DNA of 64,000 nt from UBA4416 sp036676295 (GCA_036676295.1 JAKFDE010000031.1:124001-188000), one strand, 5' to 3'; positions 1 through 8,533 are shown, counted from the first letter of the stretch. A program made the numbers and translations. Notes: generated from the letters alone by a model not told the origin.

Positions 1-1016
1 TGTTTGATAAAATCACCAACAAATGAACGCATGCTTTGCCCACCCGGAGCAACTTCCTGCGAACCCAATTTTGTTTTGGTTTGAGATTCGAATACCGGCT
101 CTTGTACACGAACTGAAATAGCTGCTACTATTGATTTACGAACATCGGTTGGATCGAAATCTTTTTTATAGAACTCACGGATAGTTTTCACAACCGCTTC
201 TCTGAATGCTGCCTGATGTGTTCCACCTTGTGTTGTATACTGACCATTAACGTAAGAATAATATTCTTCTGAAAAATGTTCGTTACTGTGTGTCATCGCT
301 AATTCTATATCATCGCCTTTTAAATGAACAATAGGATATAAAATTTCGCCTGTAATATTTTTTTCTAATAGATCTTTTAAACCATTATCAGATTTGTATA
401 CTTGTCCGTTGAAATATAACGTTAAGCCTGTATTTAAGAACGCATAGTTCCATAACATCTTATCAATATACTCGTGTACGTAATGGTATTTTTTAAAGAT
501 GGTATCATCCGGTCTGAACTCTACATAAGTACCATTTGCTTCTGTTGTTTTTTCAAGCTTTGATTCTTTTACTAAATTACCGCAAGAGAATTCTGCTGTT
601 TTAGATTGACCATCTCTAAAAGCCGTTACTTTAAAATTAATAGACAAAGCATTTACCGCTTTTGTACCAACACCATTTAAACCAATCGATTTTTTAAAGG
701 CATCGCTATCGTATTTTCCACCGGTATTAATTTTAGAAACAACCTCTACTAATTTTCCTAATGGAATACCACGACCAAAATCTCGTACAGAGATCACCCC
801 ATCTTTCACCGCTACGTCAATACGTTTACCGGCGCCCATCATAAACTCATCAATAGAGTTATCCATTACCTCTTTGATCAATACATAAATACCATCATCA
901 AAGGCTGAACCATCTCCAAGCTTACCAATGTACATCCCCGGGCGCATACGGATATGCTCTTTCCAATCAAGGGATTTAATACTGTCTTCGTTATAACTTG
1001 CTATCTCTTTTGCCAT
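1..1016 (-). CDS. parE: DNA topoisomerase IV subunit B (5' part, runs off the window)
   Basis: This is the ATPase subunit of the type IIA topoisomerase that decatenates daughter chromosomes. The visible N-terminal 338 residues read without a stop from ATG at 1016 to the window edge. They hold the GHKL ATPase signatures: RMRPGMYIG near the start, the Mg-binding Asn in VMDNSIDEF, GRGIP, and the ATP-lid motif GLNGVGTKAVNALS. They continue into the transducer domain (QGGTHQAAFREA). The MGAGKRIDV stretch after the helix and the overall wording match Bacteroidota topoisomerase IV B better than GyrB, so parE is preferred, but gyrB is not fully excluded. The C-terminal TOPRIM domain lies outside the window. 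Confidence 0.85.
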   Translation of the reverse strand, partial: MAKEIASYNEDSIKSLDWKEHIRMRPGMYIGKLGDGSAFDDGIYVLIKEVMDNSIDEFMMGAGKRIDVAVKDGVISVRDFGRGIPLGKLVEVVSKINTGGKYDSDAFKKSIGLNGVGTKAVNALSINFKVTAFRDGQSKTAEFSCGNLVKESKLEKTTEANGTYVEFRPDDTIFKKYHYVHEYIDKMLWNYAFLNTGLTLYFNGQVYKSDNGLKDLLEKNITGEILYPIVHLKGDDIELAMTHSNEHFSEEYYSYVNGQYTTQGGTHQAAFREAVVKTIREFYKKDFDPTDVRKSIVAAISVRVQEPVFESQTKTKLGSQEVAPGGQSMRSFVGDFIK

Positions 1017-1020
1017 CCTA

Positions 1021-1140
1021 TTTAGTTTTTAATTTTTAGTTTTTAGTGTTTAATATTTTTAACTCACTTTAAACTTGAAATTATTTATTCTATTACTTCT
1101 CATTTGTATTTAGTATTAAAAACTAATAACTAAACACTCA
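1021..1140. repeat. AT-rich interspersed inverted repeat (TTTTTAG class)
   Basis: The spacer between parE and the AIM24-family gene is made of degenerate TTTTTAGTTTTTAG copies (1021-1053). They pair imperfectly with the reverse-complement stretch at 1114-1140 (ATTAAAAACTAATAACTAAA). The same style of self-complementary simple sequence recurs in other spacers of this window, so it is called an interspersed intergenic element rather than a promoter. Confidence 0.45.
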
Positions 1141-1148
1141 TAATTATT

Positions 1149-1925
1149 CTAATCCCCATCAAACATATTTCCCAATCCACCTAAAATACTTCCTTCTTCT
1201 TTTCTTCCACCTGAACCGTAAGATAAAATTCTTCCGGCTAAACGGCTAATTGGTAACGTTTGTATCCATACTTTTCCTGGTCCGCGTAACAAAGCATAAA
1301 ACACACCTTCGCCACCAAACAAGGTGTTTTTAATTCCACCCACAAATTGAATATCGTAATGCACATCACTAGTAAAAGCAACGATACACCCCGTATCCAC
1401 TTTTAAAATCTCGCCCGCTTGTAATTGTTTTTCAATCACATGTCCACCACTATGTACAAAAGCCATTCCATCACCTTCCAGCTTTTGCATGATAAACCCT
1501 TCACCACCAAATAGCCCTGTACCTAATTTCTTTTGAAACTCAATGCCAATAGAAACACCATTAGCTGCACACAAAAAACTATTTTTTTGGCAAATGATCT
1601 TATTTCCTAATTGCGCCAAATTCATCGGAATAATTTTACCTGCATAAGGAGCCGCAAAAGTTACCTGACGTTTTTGTTGTGAGTTATTGGTATAAACCGT
1701 CATGAATAAATTTTCGCCGGTTAGTAATCTCTTACCTGCAGTGAATAGTTTACTCATAAAGCCTGTTTGATTTCCATCTCCAAACAATGTTTGCATTTGG
1801 ATCCCATCAGTCATCATCATAAAACTTCCCGGCTCTGCAATAACTGCTTCTTGCGGATCTAACTCCACTTCCACACATTGCATTTCTTCGCCAAATAATT
1901 TATAATCTATCTCGTGATTGTTCAT
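1149..1925 (-). CDS. TIGR00266 / AIM24 family protein
   Basis: The 258-residue protein belongs to the TIGR00266 (AIM24, formerly DUF124) family. Members are beta-rich proteins of unknown biochemical role, and the mitochondrial homologue AIM24 affects inner-membrane complex assembly. Family features seen are EPGSFMMMTDGI near residues 30-42, repeated glycine turns (GLFGGEGFIMQKLEGDG, then NTLFGGEGVFYALLRGPG), and a glycine-rich C terminus ending GGLGNMFDGD. It has no signal peptide or membrane segment. It lies between parE and ychF on the same strand, but inverted repeats separate it on both sides, so it is probably transcribed alone. The family call is firm and the function unknown. Confidence 0.85.
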   Translation of the reverse strand: MNNHEIDYKLFGEEMQCVEVELDPQEAVIAEPGSFMMMTDGIQMQTLFGDGNQTGFMSKLFTAGKRLLTGENLFMTVYTNNSQQKRQVTFAAPYAGKIIPMNLAQLGNKIICQKNSFLCAANGVSIGIEFQKKLGTGLFGGEGFIMQKLEGDGMAFVHSGGHVIEKQLQAGEILKVDTGCIVAFTSDVHYDIQFVGGIKNTLFGGEGVFYALLRGPGKVWIQTLPISRLAGRILSYGSGGRKEEGSILGGLGNMFDGD

Positions 1926-1948
1926 TGTTTTACTCTTTTATATTTTTT

Positions 1949-2012
1949 GCTCGCAGATTTCGCAGATCTACGCAGAAAAATATCCGCGAAAATCAGAGCT
2001 ATCTGCGCGAAC
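1949..2012. repeat. CGCAGAT-type interspersed intergenic repeat
   Basis: The spacer upstream of the AIM24-family gene carries the recurring words CGCAGATTTCGCAGATCTACGCAG and, on the other arm, CGCGAAAATCAGAGCTATCTGCG, which can fold back on each other. Similar CGCAGAT/ATCTGCG spacers occur in many bacterial genomes. Here it lies between ychF and the AIM24-family gene and has no coding content. Confidence 0.5.
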
Positions 2013-2022
2013 TTTATTTTAT

Positions 2023-3123
2023 CTAAACATTAAACCTAAAATGCATGACATCTCCATCAGCTACTACATATTCTTTTCCTTCTACACGTAATTTACCGGC
2101 ATCTTTACAAGCAGCTTCTGAACCAAGAGTCACAAAATCGTTATAACTCATCACCTCAGCTCTGATAAATCCTTTTTCAAAATCGGTATGAATAACACCT
2201 GCAGCTTGTGGTGCCTTAAATCCTTTGTCAATTGTCCATGCACGAACTTCTTTAACACCCGCTGTAAAATACGTTTGAAGATTTAGTAAGTGATAAGCTT
2301 TTTTAATTAATTTATTTACACCCGGCTCATCTAAACCCATATCAGATAAAAACATTTGTTTTTCTTCATATGTTTCTAAAGCAGAAATTTCACTTTCCAT
2401 TTGGGCAGTGATTACGAGGATCTCAGCTTGTTCATCTTTTACAGCTTCTTTTACTGCATCCACATGTTTGTTACCATTTATGGCTGACGCTTCATCAACA
2501 TTACACACATACATTACCGGTTTAATGGTTAATAAGTGTAGATCTTCAATAAAAGGCAATTCACTTTCTTCTAAATGACACGCACGAGCTGATTTCCCAC
2601 TTTCTAACGTTTCTTTTAGCTTTGAGCAAGCACTATATGTTTTAACCGCATCTTTATCATTACCTGTTTTAGCGGCTTTTTCAAACTTCTTTAATTTAGC
2701 TTCAACAGCTTCTAGATCTTTTAACTGCAATTCGGTGTCAATAATCTCTTTATCACGAACCGGGTTTACATTTCCATCCACATGAACCACATTATCATCA
2801 TCAAAACAACGTAATACGTGTAAAATAGCATTACACTCACGAATATTAGCCAGAAACTTGTTCCCTAAACCTTCACCTTTACTGGCGCCTTTTACTAAAC
2901 CGGCAATATCCACAATCTCAACGGTAGTTGGTTGTATCGCCTGAGGCTTTACTAATTCTGCTAATTTATTCAGTCGTTCATCCGGAACGGTGATTACACC
3001 CACATTTGGTTCAATGGTACAAAACGGAAAGTTTGCCGCTTGTGCCTTTGCATTACTTAAACAATTAAAAAGAGTTGATTTCCCTACATTAGGCAACCCC
3101 ACAATTCCACATTTTAAAGCCAT
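2023..3123 (-). CDS. ychF: Redox-regulated ATPase YchF (OLA1/Obg family)
   Basis: This is a ribosome-associated P-loop ATPase of the Obg/OLA1 subfamily, linked to stress response and translation. At 366 residues it has the usual length. Motifs seen are the P-loop GLPNVGKST at residues 9-17, the switch region ANFPFCTIEPNVGVI, and NVDE where GTPases have NKxD, the change that gives YchF its ATP preference. A TGS domain fills the C-terminal third and ends in the hallmark DGDVMHFRFNV. The gene starts with ATG at 3123. A near-consensus -7 box (TATATTCG, 3219-3226 on the minus strand) lies upstream of a long inverted repeat, so that repeat would be in its 5' leader. Confidence 0.96.
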   Translation of the reverse strand: MALKCGIVGLPNVGKSTLFNCLSNAKAQAANFPFCTIEPNVGVITVPDERLNKLAELVKPQAIQPTTVEIVDIAGLVKGASKGEGLGNKFLANIRECNAILHVLRCFDDDNVVHVDGNVNPVRDKEIIDTELQLKDLEAVEAKLKKFEKAAKTGNDKDAVKTYSACSKLKETLESGKSARACHLEESELPFIEDLHLLTIKPVMYVCNVDEASAINGNKHVDAVKEAVKDEQAEILVITAQMESEISALETYEEKQMFLSDMGLDEPGVNKLIKKAYHLLNLQTYFTAGVKEVRAWTIDKGFKAPQAAGVIHTDFEKGFIRAEVMSYNDFVTLGSEAACKDAGKLRVEGKEYVVADGDVMHFRFNV

Positions 3124-3129
3124 TTTTTA

Positions 3130-3209
3130 ATTAAGATTTGAGAAGTGAGATATGAGATGTGAGAATGGATTTGTCTCAAATCTCATATCTCAATTCTAAC
3201 TTCTAAGTT
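3130..3209. repeat. Long inverted repeat in the ychF 5' leader (GATTTGAGA class)
   Basis: Arms at 3130-3163 and 3174-3209 are near-perfect reverse complements sharing TGAGATATGAGAT, with about ten bases between them. The sequence is built of degenerate GAGATTTGAGA copies and would form a stem of some 30 bp. It lies between the divergent genes ychF and the transketolase N subunit. The rest of the 284-base spacer (3210-3407) is AT-rich and holds only the putative promoters. Confidence 0.6.
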
Positions 3210-3382
3210 TTTAAGGTGCGAATATACTAAAAACAGAGGCTCCCATTTGCTATTAATTGTAGCAAAATGGTGCATTTTTTAACAATTTTGCTAATTTTTG
3301 TTTAAAAAAACAGTCTGATTTTTTAGTTTTTAACATCCTGTAATTATTATCAACATTAGGGTTATATAGGATATGCAAATGG

Positions 3383-3390
3383 TATTTTTG
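3383..3390 (+). promoter_or_regulatory. Putative Bacteroidota -7 box for transketolase
   Basis: TATTTTTG matches the Bacteroidota -7 consensus TAnnTTTG and ends 17 bases before the ATG of the transketolase N-subunit gene. No convincing TTG/TTTG -33 box lies 19-21 bases upstream, so support comes from one element only. Confidence 0.35.
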
Positions 3391-3407
3391 CGGAAAATTC
3401 AATTTTT

Positions 3408-4256
3408 ATGGCAGATTTAGCTCAATTAGAAAAATTATCTTCTCAGGTTCGCAGAGACATTGTTCGTATGGTACACGCTGTTAACTCCGGGCATCCGGGC
3501 GGTTCTTTGGGTTGCACAGAATACCTGGTGGCTTTGTATAACCATGTGATGAACCATAATCCCAAAAAATTTACCATGGATGGGATTGGTGAAGACCTGT
3601 TCTTTTTGAGTAATGGACATATTTCTCCGGTATTTTACAGTGTTTTAGCCCGTTGTGGTTATTTTCCGGTAGAAGAACTAAAAACGTTTCGTAAACTAAA
3701 CTCTCGTTTACAAGGTCATCCTACTACTCATGAAGGTTTGCCTGGAGTGCGTATTGCCAGCGGCTCTTTAGGGCAAGGTATGAGCGTAGCTATTGGTGCT
3801 GCTTTATCTAAGAAATTAAATAACGACAAATCGATTGTTTATAGTTTACATGGTGACGGCGAATTACAAGAAGGACAAATTTGGGAAGCTGCCATTTATG
3901 CTGCCGGTAACAAAGTAGACAATTACATCGCAACGATAGATTATAATGGGCGCCAAATTGATGGTGACGTAGAAAAAGTATTACCATTAGGAAACTTAAA
4001 AGCAAAATTTGAAGCATTTGGTTGGCAAGTTGTTGAAACTGAAAAAGGAAATGATATGGCCGCTGTTATTGCAGGATTAGATAAAGCCAAATCATTTATT
4101 GGTAAAGGCAAGCCTATTATGAACATTATGAAAACAGAAATGGGTGCCGGTGTTGATTTTATGATGGGAACGCACAAATGGCATGGTTCTGCACCTAACG
4201 ACGAGCAATTACAAAAAGCGCTTGATCAGTTGGTTGGAAATGAAGCGGACTACTAG
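3408..4256 (+). CDS. Transketolase, N-terminal (TPP-binding) subunit
   Basis: This is the N-terminal half of a split transketolase, which transfers two-carbon ketol units in the non-oxidative pentose phosphate pathway. The 282 residues carry the substrate/TPP histidine region SGHPGGSLGCTEYL (about 27-40) and the TPP-Mg motif from GDGELQEG (about 149) to DYNGRQIDG. The C-terminal pyrimidine-binding half is a separate protein (5716-6669). The two halves are normally adjacent, but here a VWA gene lies between them. The gene is probably the first of the operon, with a -7 box just upstream. All expected motifs are intact, so this is a split enzyme and not a broken gene. Confidence 0.93.
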   Translation: MADLAQLEKLSSQVRRDIVRMVHAVNSGHPGGSLGCTEYLVALYNHVMNHNPKKFTMDGIGEDLFFLSNGHISPVFYSVLARCGYFPVEELKTFRKLNSRLQGHPTTHEGLPGVRIASGSLGQGMSVAIGAALSKKLNNDKSIVYSLHGDGELQEGQIWEAAIYAAGNKVDNYIATIDYNGRQIDGDVEKVLPLGNLKAKFEAFGWQVVETEKGNDMAAVIAGLDKAKSFIGKGKPIMNIMKTEMGAGVDFMMGTHKWHGSAPNDEQLQKALDQLVGNEADY

Positions 4257-4266
4257 AAATTAAGAT

Positions 4267-5673
4267 TTGAGAACTAAGATTTTAGATTTGAGATCATTAA
4301 AATTTAATATTAGAAATATTTTTTTTCTAATACTTCTTAACTCTGCCTTCTTAAATCTAAAATCACAAACTACCACCAATCGTATCCTTTTTATTTTTGA
4401 TGATTCCTACAGCATGTATGCTCCGTGGAACAGTAATATCAAAATTGAAGTAGCAAAAAAAATAATGGGTGAATTTTTAGATAGCTTGAAAGGGCTGCCT
4501 AATTTAGACCTTGCATTACGTTGCTACGGACATCAAACGTTTATTAAGCCTACAAGAAATTGCAAGGATACTAAATTAGAAATCCCCTTTGCTCCTGCTT
4601 CTAAATCTGCTCCATTAATAAAGCAACGCATTCAAAAATTAGAACCTTTAGGAACTACGCCTATCGCCTACTCATTAGGAGAAAGTGCCGCAGATTTTAC
4701 CCCTTGCAGTAATTGCCGAAACATTATTATTTTAATTACCGATGGCATTGAAGAATGCGAAGGACAACCATGCAAAGTATCAGCAGAATTGCAAAAGAAA
4801 GGGATTTTTTTACGACCATTTGTAATTGGTGTTGGCCTGGATGTGAAATTTGCAGATGTGTTTGGTTGCATGGGTAAATTTTATGATGTGAGTAACGAAG
4901 CTAATTTTAAAGACGTATTGAATTTAGTTTTAACGGAAGCCATCTCTCAAACAACTGTTCAGGTTGATCTTTTAGACAGTGACAAAAAGCCAACTGAAAC
5001 GGATGTGAATATGACGTTTTATGATGCGGCAACCAAACAAATAAAATACAATTACTTACATACGATCAATCATCGTGGCAATCCTGATACCTTGGTATTA
5101 AACCCGTTCAAGACTTATGATCTGGTAGTGCATACAATTCCACCAATTGAAAAAAAGAACATTACTATTCAGCAAGGAAAACATAATACCATTCCGGTTG
5201 ATGCCCCTCAAGGTTATTTGAAATTGGAATTGGATGGCACATTAAGTAAATACTTTCCTACTTGCGTTGTCAGAAAAAAAGACGAAATGAACACGCTCAA
5301 TATTCAGGATTTTGGGAAAACAGATAAATACATTGTAGGAAAATATGATATTGAAATACTAACTCTGCCTCGTATTAAACTATTTGATGTAGAAATTAAA
5401 CAAAGTACCACTAATACCATTAAAGTGCCTACATCTGGAAACGCTTACATTACCAAGGGAGGCACAGGTTACGGAAGTATTTTTGTAGACGATGGAAAAA
5501 AAGTTAGCTGGGTTTGTAATTTAAATACCACTTTACAAAACGAAATTATTTATCTTCAACCCGGAAATTACAAACTGGAATTTAGATACGAAAACATTAA
5601 AGAAACGATCAAAACAGTAGAAAAAAAATTCACCATTTCATCTGGTGTTACAAGTAATGTTAATCTAAATTAA
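4267..5673 (+). CDS. Secreted von Willebrand factor A domain protein (TTG start)
   Basis: The 468-residue protein has a signal peptide (hydrophobic run about residues 18-31) followed by a VWA domain (about 38-225). The metal-binding MIDAS is intact: D45-x-S47-x-S49, a Thr in LGTTPIAYSLGES, and the Asp of ILITDGIEEC. The remaining about 230 residues are beta-rich with no recognised family. No ATG precedes the signal peptide. TTG at 4267 or TTG at 4288 are the available starts, and the latter gives a compact signal peptide. It starts 10 bases after the transketolase N gene and ends 42 bases before the C-subunit gene, so it interrupts a normally adjacent pair and is probably co-transcribed with it. 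Its function is not known. VWA domains usually bind proteins through a divalent metal. Confidence 0.8.
   Translation: MRTKILDLRSLKFNIRNIFFLILLNSAFLNLKSQTTTNRILFIFDDSYSMYAPWNSNIKIEVAKKIMGEFLDSLKGLPNLDLALRCYGHQTFIKPTRNCKDTKLEIPFAPASKSAPLIKQRIQKLEPLGTTPIAYSLGESAADFTPCSNCRNIIILITDGIEECEGQPCKVSAELQKKGIFLRPFVIGVGLDVKFADVFGCMGKFYDVSNEANFKDVLNLVLTEAISQTTVQVDLLDSDKKPTETDVNMTFYDAATKQIKYNYLHTINHRGNPDTLVLNPFKTYDLVVHTIPPIEKKNITIQQGKHNTIPVDAPQGYLKLELDGTLSKYFPTCVVRKKDEMNTLNIQDFGKTDKYIVGKYDIEILTLPRIKLFDVEIKQSTTNTIKVPTSGNAYITKGGTGYGSIFVDDGKKVSWVCNLNTTLQNEIIYLQPGNYKLEFRYENIKETIKTVEKKFTISSGVTSNVNLN
4279..4364. repeat. Inverted repeat overlapping the VWA signal-peptide codons
   Basis: GATTTTAGATTTGAG (4279-4293) pairs with CTTAAATCTAAAATC (4350-4364) at 14 of 15 positions, with a 56-base loop. 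The words are those of the intergenic inverted repeats elsewhere in the window, but here the element covers the start-codon region and nearly all of the signal-peptide codons of the VWA gene. Confidence 0.5.
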
Positions 5674-5680
5674 AAAATTG

Positions 5681-5703
5681 TCAGTTCGAGCGAAGTCGAG
5701 AAC
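5681..5703 (+). repeat. TCGAGCGAAGTCGAG interspersed repeat
   Basis: The spacer between the VWA gene and the transketolase C-subunit gene contains TTCGAGCGAAGTCGAGAAC, a word common in Bacteroidota intergenic repeats. A sister copy in the opposite orientation lies at 15547-15571. Confidence 0.5.
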
Positions 5704-5715
5704 AAAATTATAACT

Positions 5716-6669
5716 ATGAAAAAATATACATACACAGAAAAAAAAGACACACGTTCAGGCTTTGGAGCAGGCTTATCAGAACTTGGAAAAACTAACCCTA
5801 ACGTTGTAGCACTTTGTGCTGACTTAACCGGTTCACTAAAAATGGATGCTTTTCAAAAAGATCATCCGGAGCGTTTTTTCCAGGTAGGTATTGCCGAAGC
5901 GAACATGATTGGTATTGCAGCTGGTTTAACAATTGGCGGTAAAATTCCTTTTACAGGAACATTTGCAAACTTTAGTACAGGCCGTGTGTATGATCAAATT
6001 CGTCAAAGTGTAGCTTACTCAGGCAAAAATGTAAAAATTTGCGCTTCACATGCAGGCTTAACATTAGGAGAAGATGGTGCTACTCACCAAATTTTAGAAG
6101 ATGTTGGGTTAATGAAAATGTTACCACACATGTGTGTCATCAATCCTTGTGATTATAACCAAACTAAAGCAGCAACTATTGCGATTGCCGATTACCATGG
6201 ACCGGTTTACTTACGTTTTGGTCGCCCCACGGTTCCAAACTTTACACCGGCTGATCAAAAATTTGAGATCGGTAAAGCAGTCATGTTAAATGAAGGAACT
6301 GATGTAACGATTATTGCAACAGGTCACTTAACTTGGAAAGCCATTGAAGCAGGAGAAAAATTAGCGGAAATGGGCATCTCAGCCGAGATCATCAATATTC
6401 ACACAATTAAGCCTTTAGATAATGATGCTATTTTAAAATCAGTAGCAAAAACTAAGTGTGTCGTTACTGCCGAAGAACACCAAATGCATGGCGGCTTAGG
6501 CGATAGCGTAGCACAATTATTAGCACGCCACAATCCTACTCCACAAGAGTTTGTAGCAGTAAACGATAGCTTTGGCGAAAGCGGAACACCTGATCAATTA
6601 ATGACAAAATATGGTTTGGATACAGTAAATATTTTAGATGCTGTAACTAAAGTAATGAAGAGAAAATAA
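5716..6669 (+). CDS. Transketolase, C-terminal subunit
   Basis: This is the pyrimidine-binding and C-terminal half of the split transketolase and pairs with the product of 3408-4256. The 317 residues carry the catalytic Glu in QVGIAEANMIGIAAGL, which activates TPP. They also carry the FANFSTGRVYDQIRQ segment, the AGLTLGEDGATHQ loop with the conserved His, and a C-terminal transketolase domain (about 185-317, with TAEEHQMHGGLGDSV). The ATG at 5716 follows a short interspersed repeat. The length and all motifs are normal for the family. It forms the enzyme only with the N-subunit, so the VWA gene between them must not block co-expression. Confidence 0.93.
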   Translation: MKKYTYTEKKDTRSGFGAGLSELGKTNPNVVALCADLTGSLKMDAFQKDHPERFFQVGIAEANMIGIAAGLTIGGKIPFTGTFANFSTGRVYDQIRQSVAYSGKNVKICASHAGLTLGEDGATHQILEDVGLMKMLPHMCVINPCDYNQTKAATIAIADYHGPVYLRFGRPTVPNFTPADQKFEIGKAVMLNEGTDVTIIATGHLTWKAIEAGEKLAEMGISAEIINIHTIKPLDNDAILKSVAKTKCVVTAEEHQMHGGLGDSVAQLLARHNPTPQEFVAVNDSFGESGTPDQLMTKYGLDTVNILDAVTKVMKRK

Positions 6670-6688
6670 CAAGAGCAGATTAAAGACA

Positions 6689-6737
6689 CATGATGAAGGA
6701 TAAAGGATTTTGATTAATCTTTTATCCTTTGTCATTT
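6689..6737. terminator. Inverted repeat between convergent genes, possible bidirectional terminator
   Basis: ATGATGAAGGATAAAGGAT (arm 6689-6708) pairs with ATCTTTTATCCTTTGTCAT (arm 6718-6737) around a short AT loop. It sits between the 3' ends of the transketolase C-subunit gene and rlmH, which converge. It belongs to the same simple-sequence class as the other spacer repeats. There is no strong T-run, so the terminator role is inferred from position. Confidence 0.45.
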
Positions 6738-6753
6738 ATCTTATATCCATTTA

Positions 6754-7227
6754 CTACTCATGGTGATACTTCTCATTCTTCAATATCGAAAAACCCCTGT
6801 ATAATTGCTCCGTAAAAAATAAACGAATCATTTGATGAGAAAAAGTCATACTGGATAATGACAAGACGTAAGAACTTTTATCCAAAATCGATTTATCAAT
6901 TCCAAAAGGGCCACCAATTAAAAACACCACACGTTTACATCCCGAAACCATCCTCTTATTTAAAAAATCAGCAAACTGAACAGAAGTAAATTGCTTGCCA
7001 TGTTCGTCCATACAAACCAGATAATCAGATGGTTCTAAAAGCTTTAAAATTTCCAGGGCTTCTGCTTTCTTTTGTTCCTCAAAACTCTTTTGCCTGATAA
7101 CTTTTGGCATTACGATCGTTTCAGTAGAAAAAGTCACATAATTTTTAAGCCTTTCGGTGTATACTTTAATACCCTCATTAAGGTAAGAATCAGTTGTTTT
7201 CTCTATCTGAATTAGCAAAATTTTCAT
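6754..7227 (-). CDS. rlmH: 23S rRNA (pseudouridine-1915-N3)-methyltransferase
   Basis: This SPOUT-class methyltransferase methylates pseudouridine 1915 in helix 69 of 23S rRNA on assembled 70S ribosomes, using S-adenosylmethionine. At 157 residues it has the standard length. The SAM-binding knot is seen as VVFLIGGPFGID (about 99-110) and SLSSMTFSHQMIRLFFTEQLYR (about 123-144), followed by the family C terminus ILKNEKYHHE. It is divergent from the DUF4783-nadC pair, with about 70 bases between starts. Confidence 0.96.
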   Translation of the reverse strand: MKILLIQIEKTTDSYLNEGIKVYTERLKNYVTFSTETIVMPKVIRQKSFEEQKKAEALEILKLLEPSDYLVCMDEHGKQFTSVQFADFLNKRMVSGCKRVVFLIGGPFGIDKSILDKSSYVLSLSSMTFSHQMIRLFFTEQLYRGFSILKNEKYHHE

Positions 7228-7296
7228 TTTTCAGTAAATCTTCAATAAGTTTAGGCACAATAGTTGTTACTTTGCGGGTGTAAAGCTACAATATTA

Positions 7297-7671
7297 ATGA
7301 AAGCCCTAGTTATATTTTTTATCTCTTTATTAAGTTTTTCCTTCACCATAAAGGATCTTAATGACGATGTAACTAATGCCTTAAAACAAGGAAATACTGC
7401 CGCTTTAGTTAAGTATTTCCCTGATAAGATCTCTATTAAAGTATTAACTCAGGAAGATCTGTTAAGTAAAGCACAGGCACAAACCCTGATCGAGGATTTT
7501 TTCAGTAAACATAAAGTTAAAAGCTACCAGACTTCTCATACCAGTATTGTCAATAGCAACCAGCAATTTATTACCGGTTCCTTAGATACTAATAACGGTA
7601 AATTTAGGATTTCTATATTAGTTCGAGAAAATGTAATTTCGCAGTTCAGAATAGAGAACGATAATGGCTAA
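7297..7671 (+). CDS. DUF4783 family secreted protein
   Basis: This is a small (124-residue) secreted or lipid-free periplasmic protein with an N-terminal signal peptide (MKALVIFFISLLSFSFT). An NTF2-like DUF4783 domain follows, with conserved words ITDALKQGN-like (VTNALKQGN), SKAQAQTLIEDFFSKH and VKSYQTSH. The ATG at 7297 is chosen over an upstream in-frame TTG at 7264 because it starts exactly at the signal peptide. It overlaps nadC by 8 bases, so the two are translationally linked. The rlmH-DUF4783-nadC neighbourhood is one I recognise from Bacteroidota. The function is unknown. Confidence 0.82.
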   Translation: MKALVIFFISLLSFSFTIKDLNDDVTNALKQGNTAALVKYFPDKISIKVLTQEDLLSKAQAQTLIEDFFSKHKVKSYQTSHTSIVNSNQQFITGSLDTNNGKFRISILVRENVISQFRIENDNG

Positions 7672-8533
7672 TTACATCACCCTTCACAAAAAACATTTCA
7701 ATTTTAAAACCTTTGTACAAAATGCCTTACAGGAAGATGTAGGTGATGGCGATCACTCAGCCTTAGCTACCATTCCGGTCTCTAAAAAAGGCAAATGTAG
7801 ATTATTAGTGAAAGAAGAAGGCATTATTGCCGGTATTGAAGCCGCTAAAGAAATTTTCAAGATCATTGATCCAAAATTCAAATTTACTCCACTTATTAAA
7901 GATGGAGCTAAAGTAAAAGTGGGCGATATTGCTTTTACAATTGAAGGGAGCTCTCAAAAATTATTGACAGCGGAACGTTTAGTATTAAATGTGATGCAAC
8001 GCATGAGTGGTATTGCAACAAAAACCAATTATTTACAATCGCTGTGCAAAGGAACTAAAACCAAAGTAATTGATACACGAAAAACAACTCCCGGCTTTCG
8101 TTTTTTTGAAAAATGGGCAGTAGTTATTGGTGGTGGCGCCAATCACCGTTACGGCTTGTATGACATGATCATGATCAAGGATAATCACATTGATTTTGCA
8201 GGAGGAATTATTGAAGCCATTGATGCAACCCATTCATATCTTAAAAAAACAAAAAAGAAATTACCAATAGAAGTTGAAACACGTACGTTAAATGACGTGA
8301 AACTTATTTTAAACAAAGGCGGTTTTCAACGTATTATGTTAGATAATTACAATATTGCTAATACTAAAAAGGCTGTGTCTCTGATTAATGGTAAATACGA
8401 AGTCGAAAGTTCGGGTGGTATTACCGAAAAAACCATTGCCGGTTATGCCAAATGTGGTGTTGATTTTATTTCGGTAGGAGCTTTAACTCATCATGTAAAA
8501 AGCATGGATCTGAGTTTAAAAGCGGTGAGATAA
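7664..8533 (+). CDS. nadC: Nicotinate-nucleotide diphosphorylase (carboxylating)
   Basis: This is quinolinate phosphoribosyltransferase, which converts quinolinate and PRPP to nicotinate mononucleotide, CO2 and PPi in de novo NAD synthesis. At 289 residues it has the usual length. Motifs seen are the N-terminal QEDVGDGDHSALA, the substrate-binding run DTRKTTPGFRFFEKWAV with GGGANHRYGLYD, the lysine in MIKDNHI, and the barrel end ESSGGI and VDFISVGALTHHV. The gene overlaps the DUF4783 reading frame by 8 bases. Confidence 0.96.
   Translation: MANYITLHKKHFNFKTFVQNALQEDVGDGDHSALATIPVSKKGKCRLLVKEEGIIAGIEAAKEIFKIIDPKFKFTPLIKDGAKVKVGDIAFTIEGSSQKLLTAERLVLNVMQRMSGIATKTNYLQSLCKGTKTKVIDTRKTTPGFRFFEKWAVVIGGGANHRYGLYDMIMIKDNHIDFAGGIIEAIDATHSYLKKTKKKLPIEVETRTLNDVKLILNKGGFQRIMLDNYNIANTKKAVSLINGKYEVESSGGITEKTIAGYAKCGVDFISVGALTHHVKSMDLSLKAVR

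Noticed and set aside
3408..6669. Transketolase considered as a single gene broken by insertion
   Set aside because: Each half has its own start and stop and the usual length of the known two-subunit form. The enzyme is naturally split in this group.
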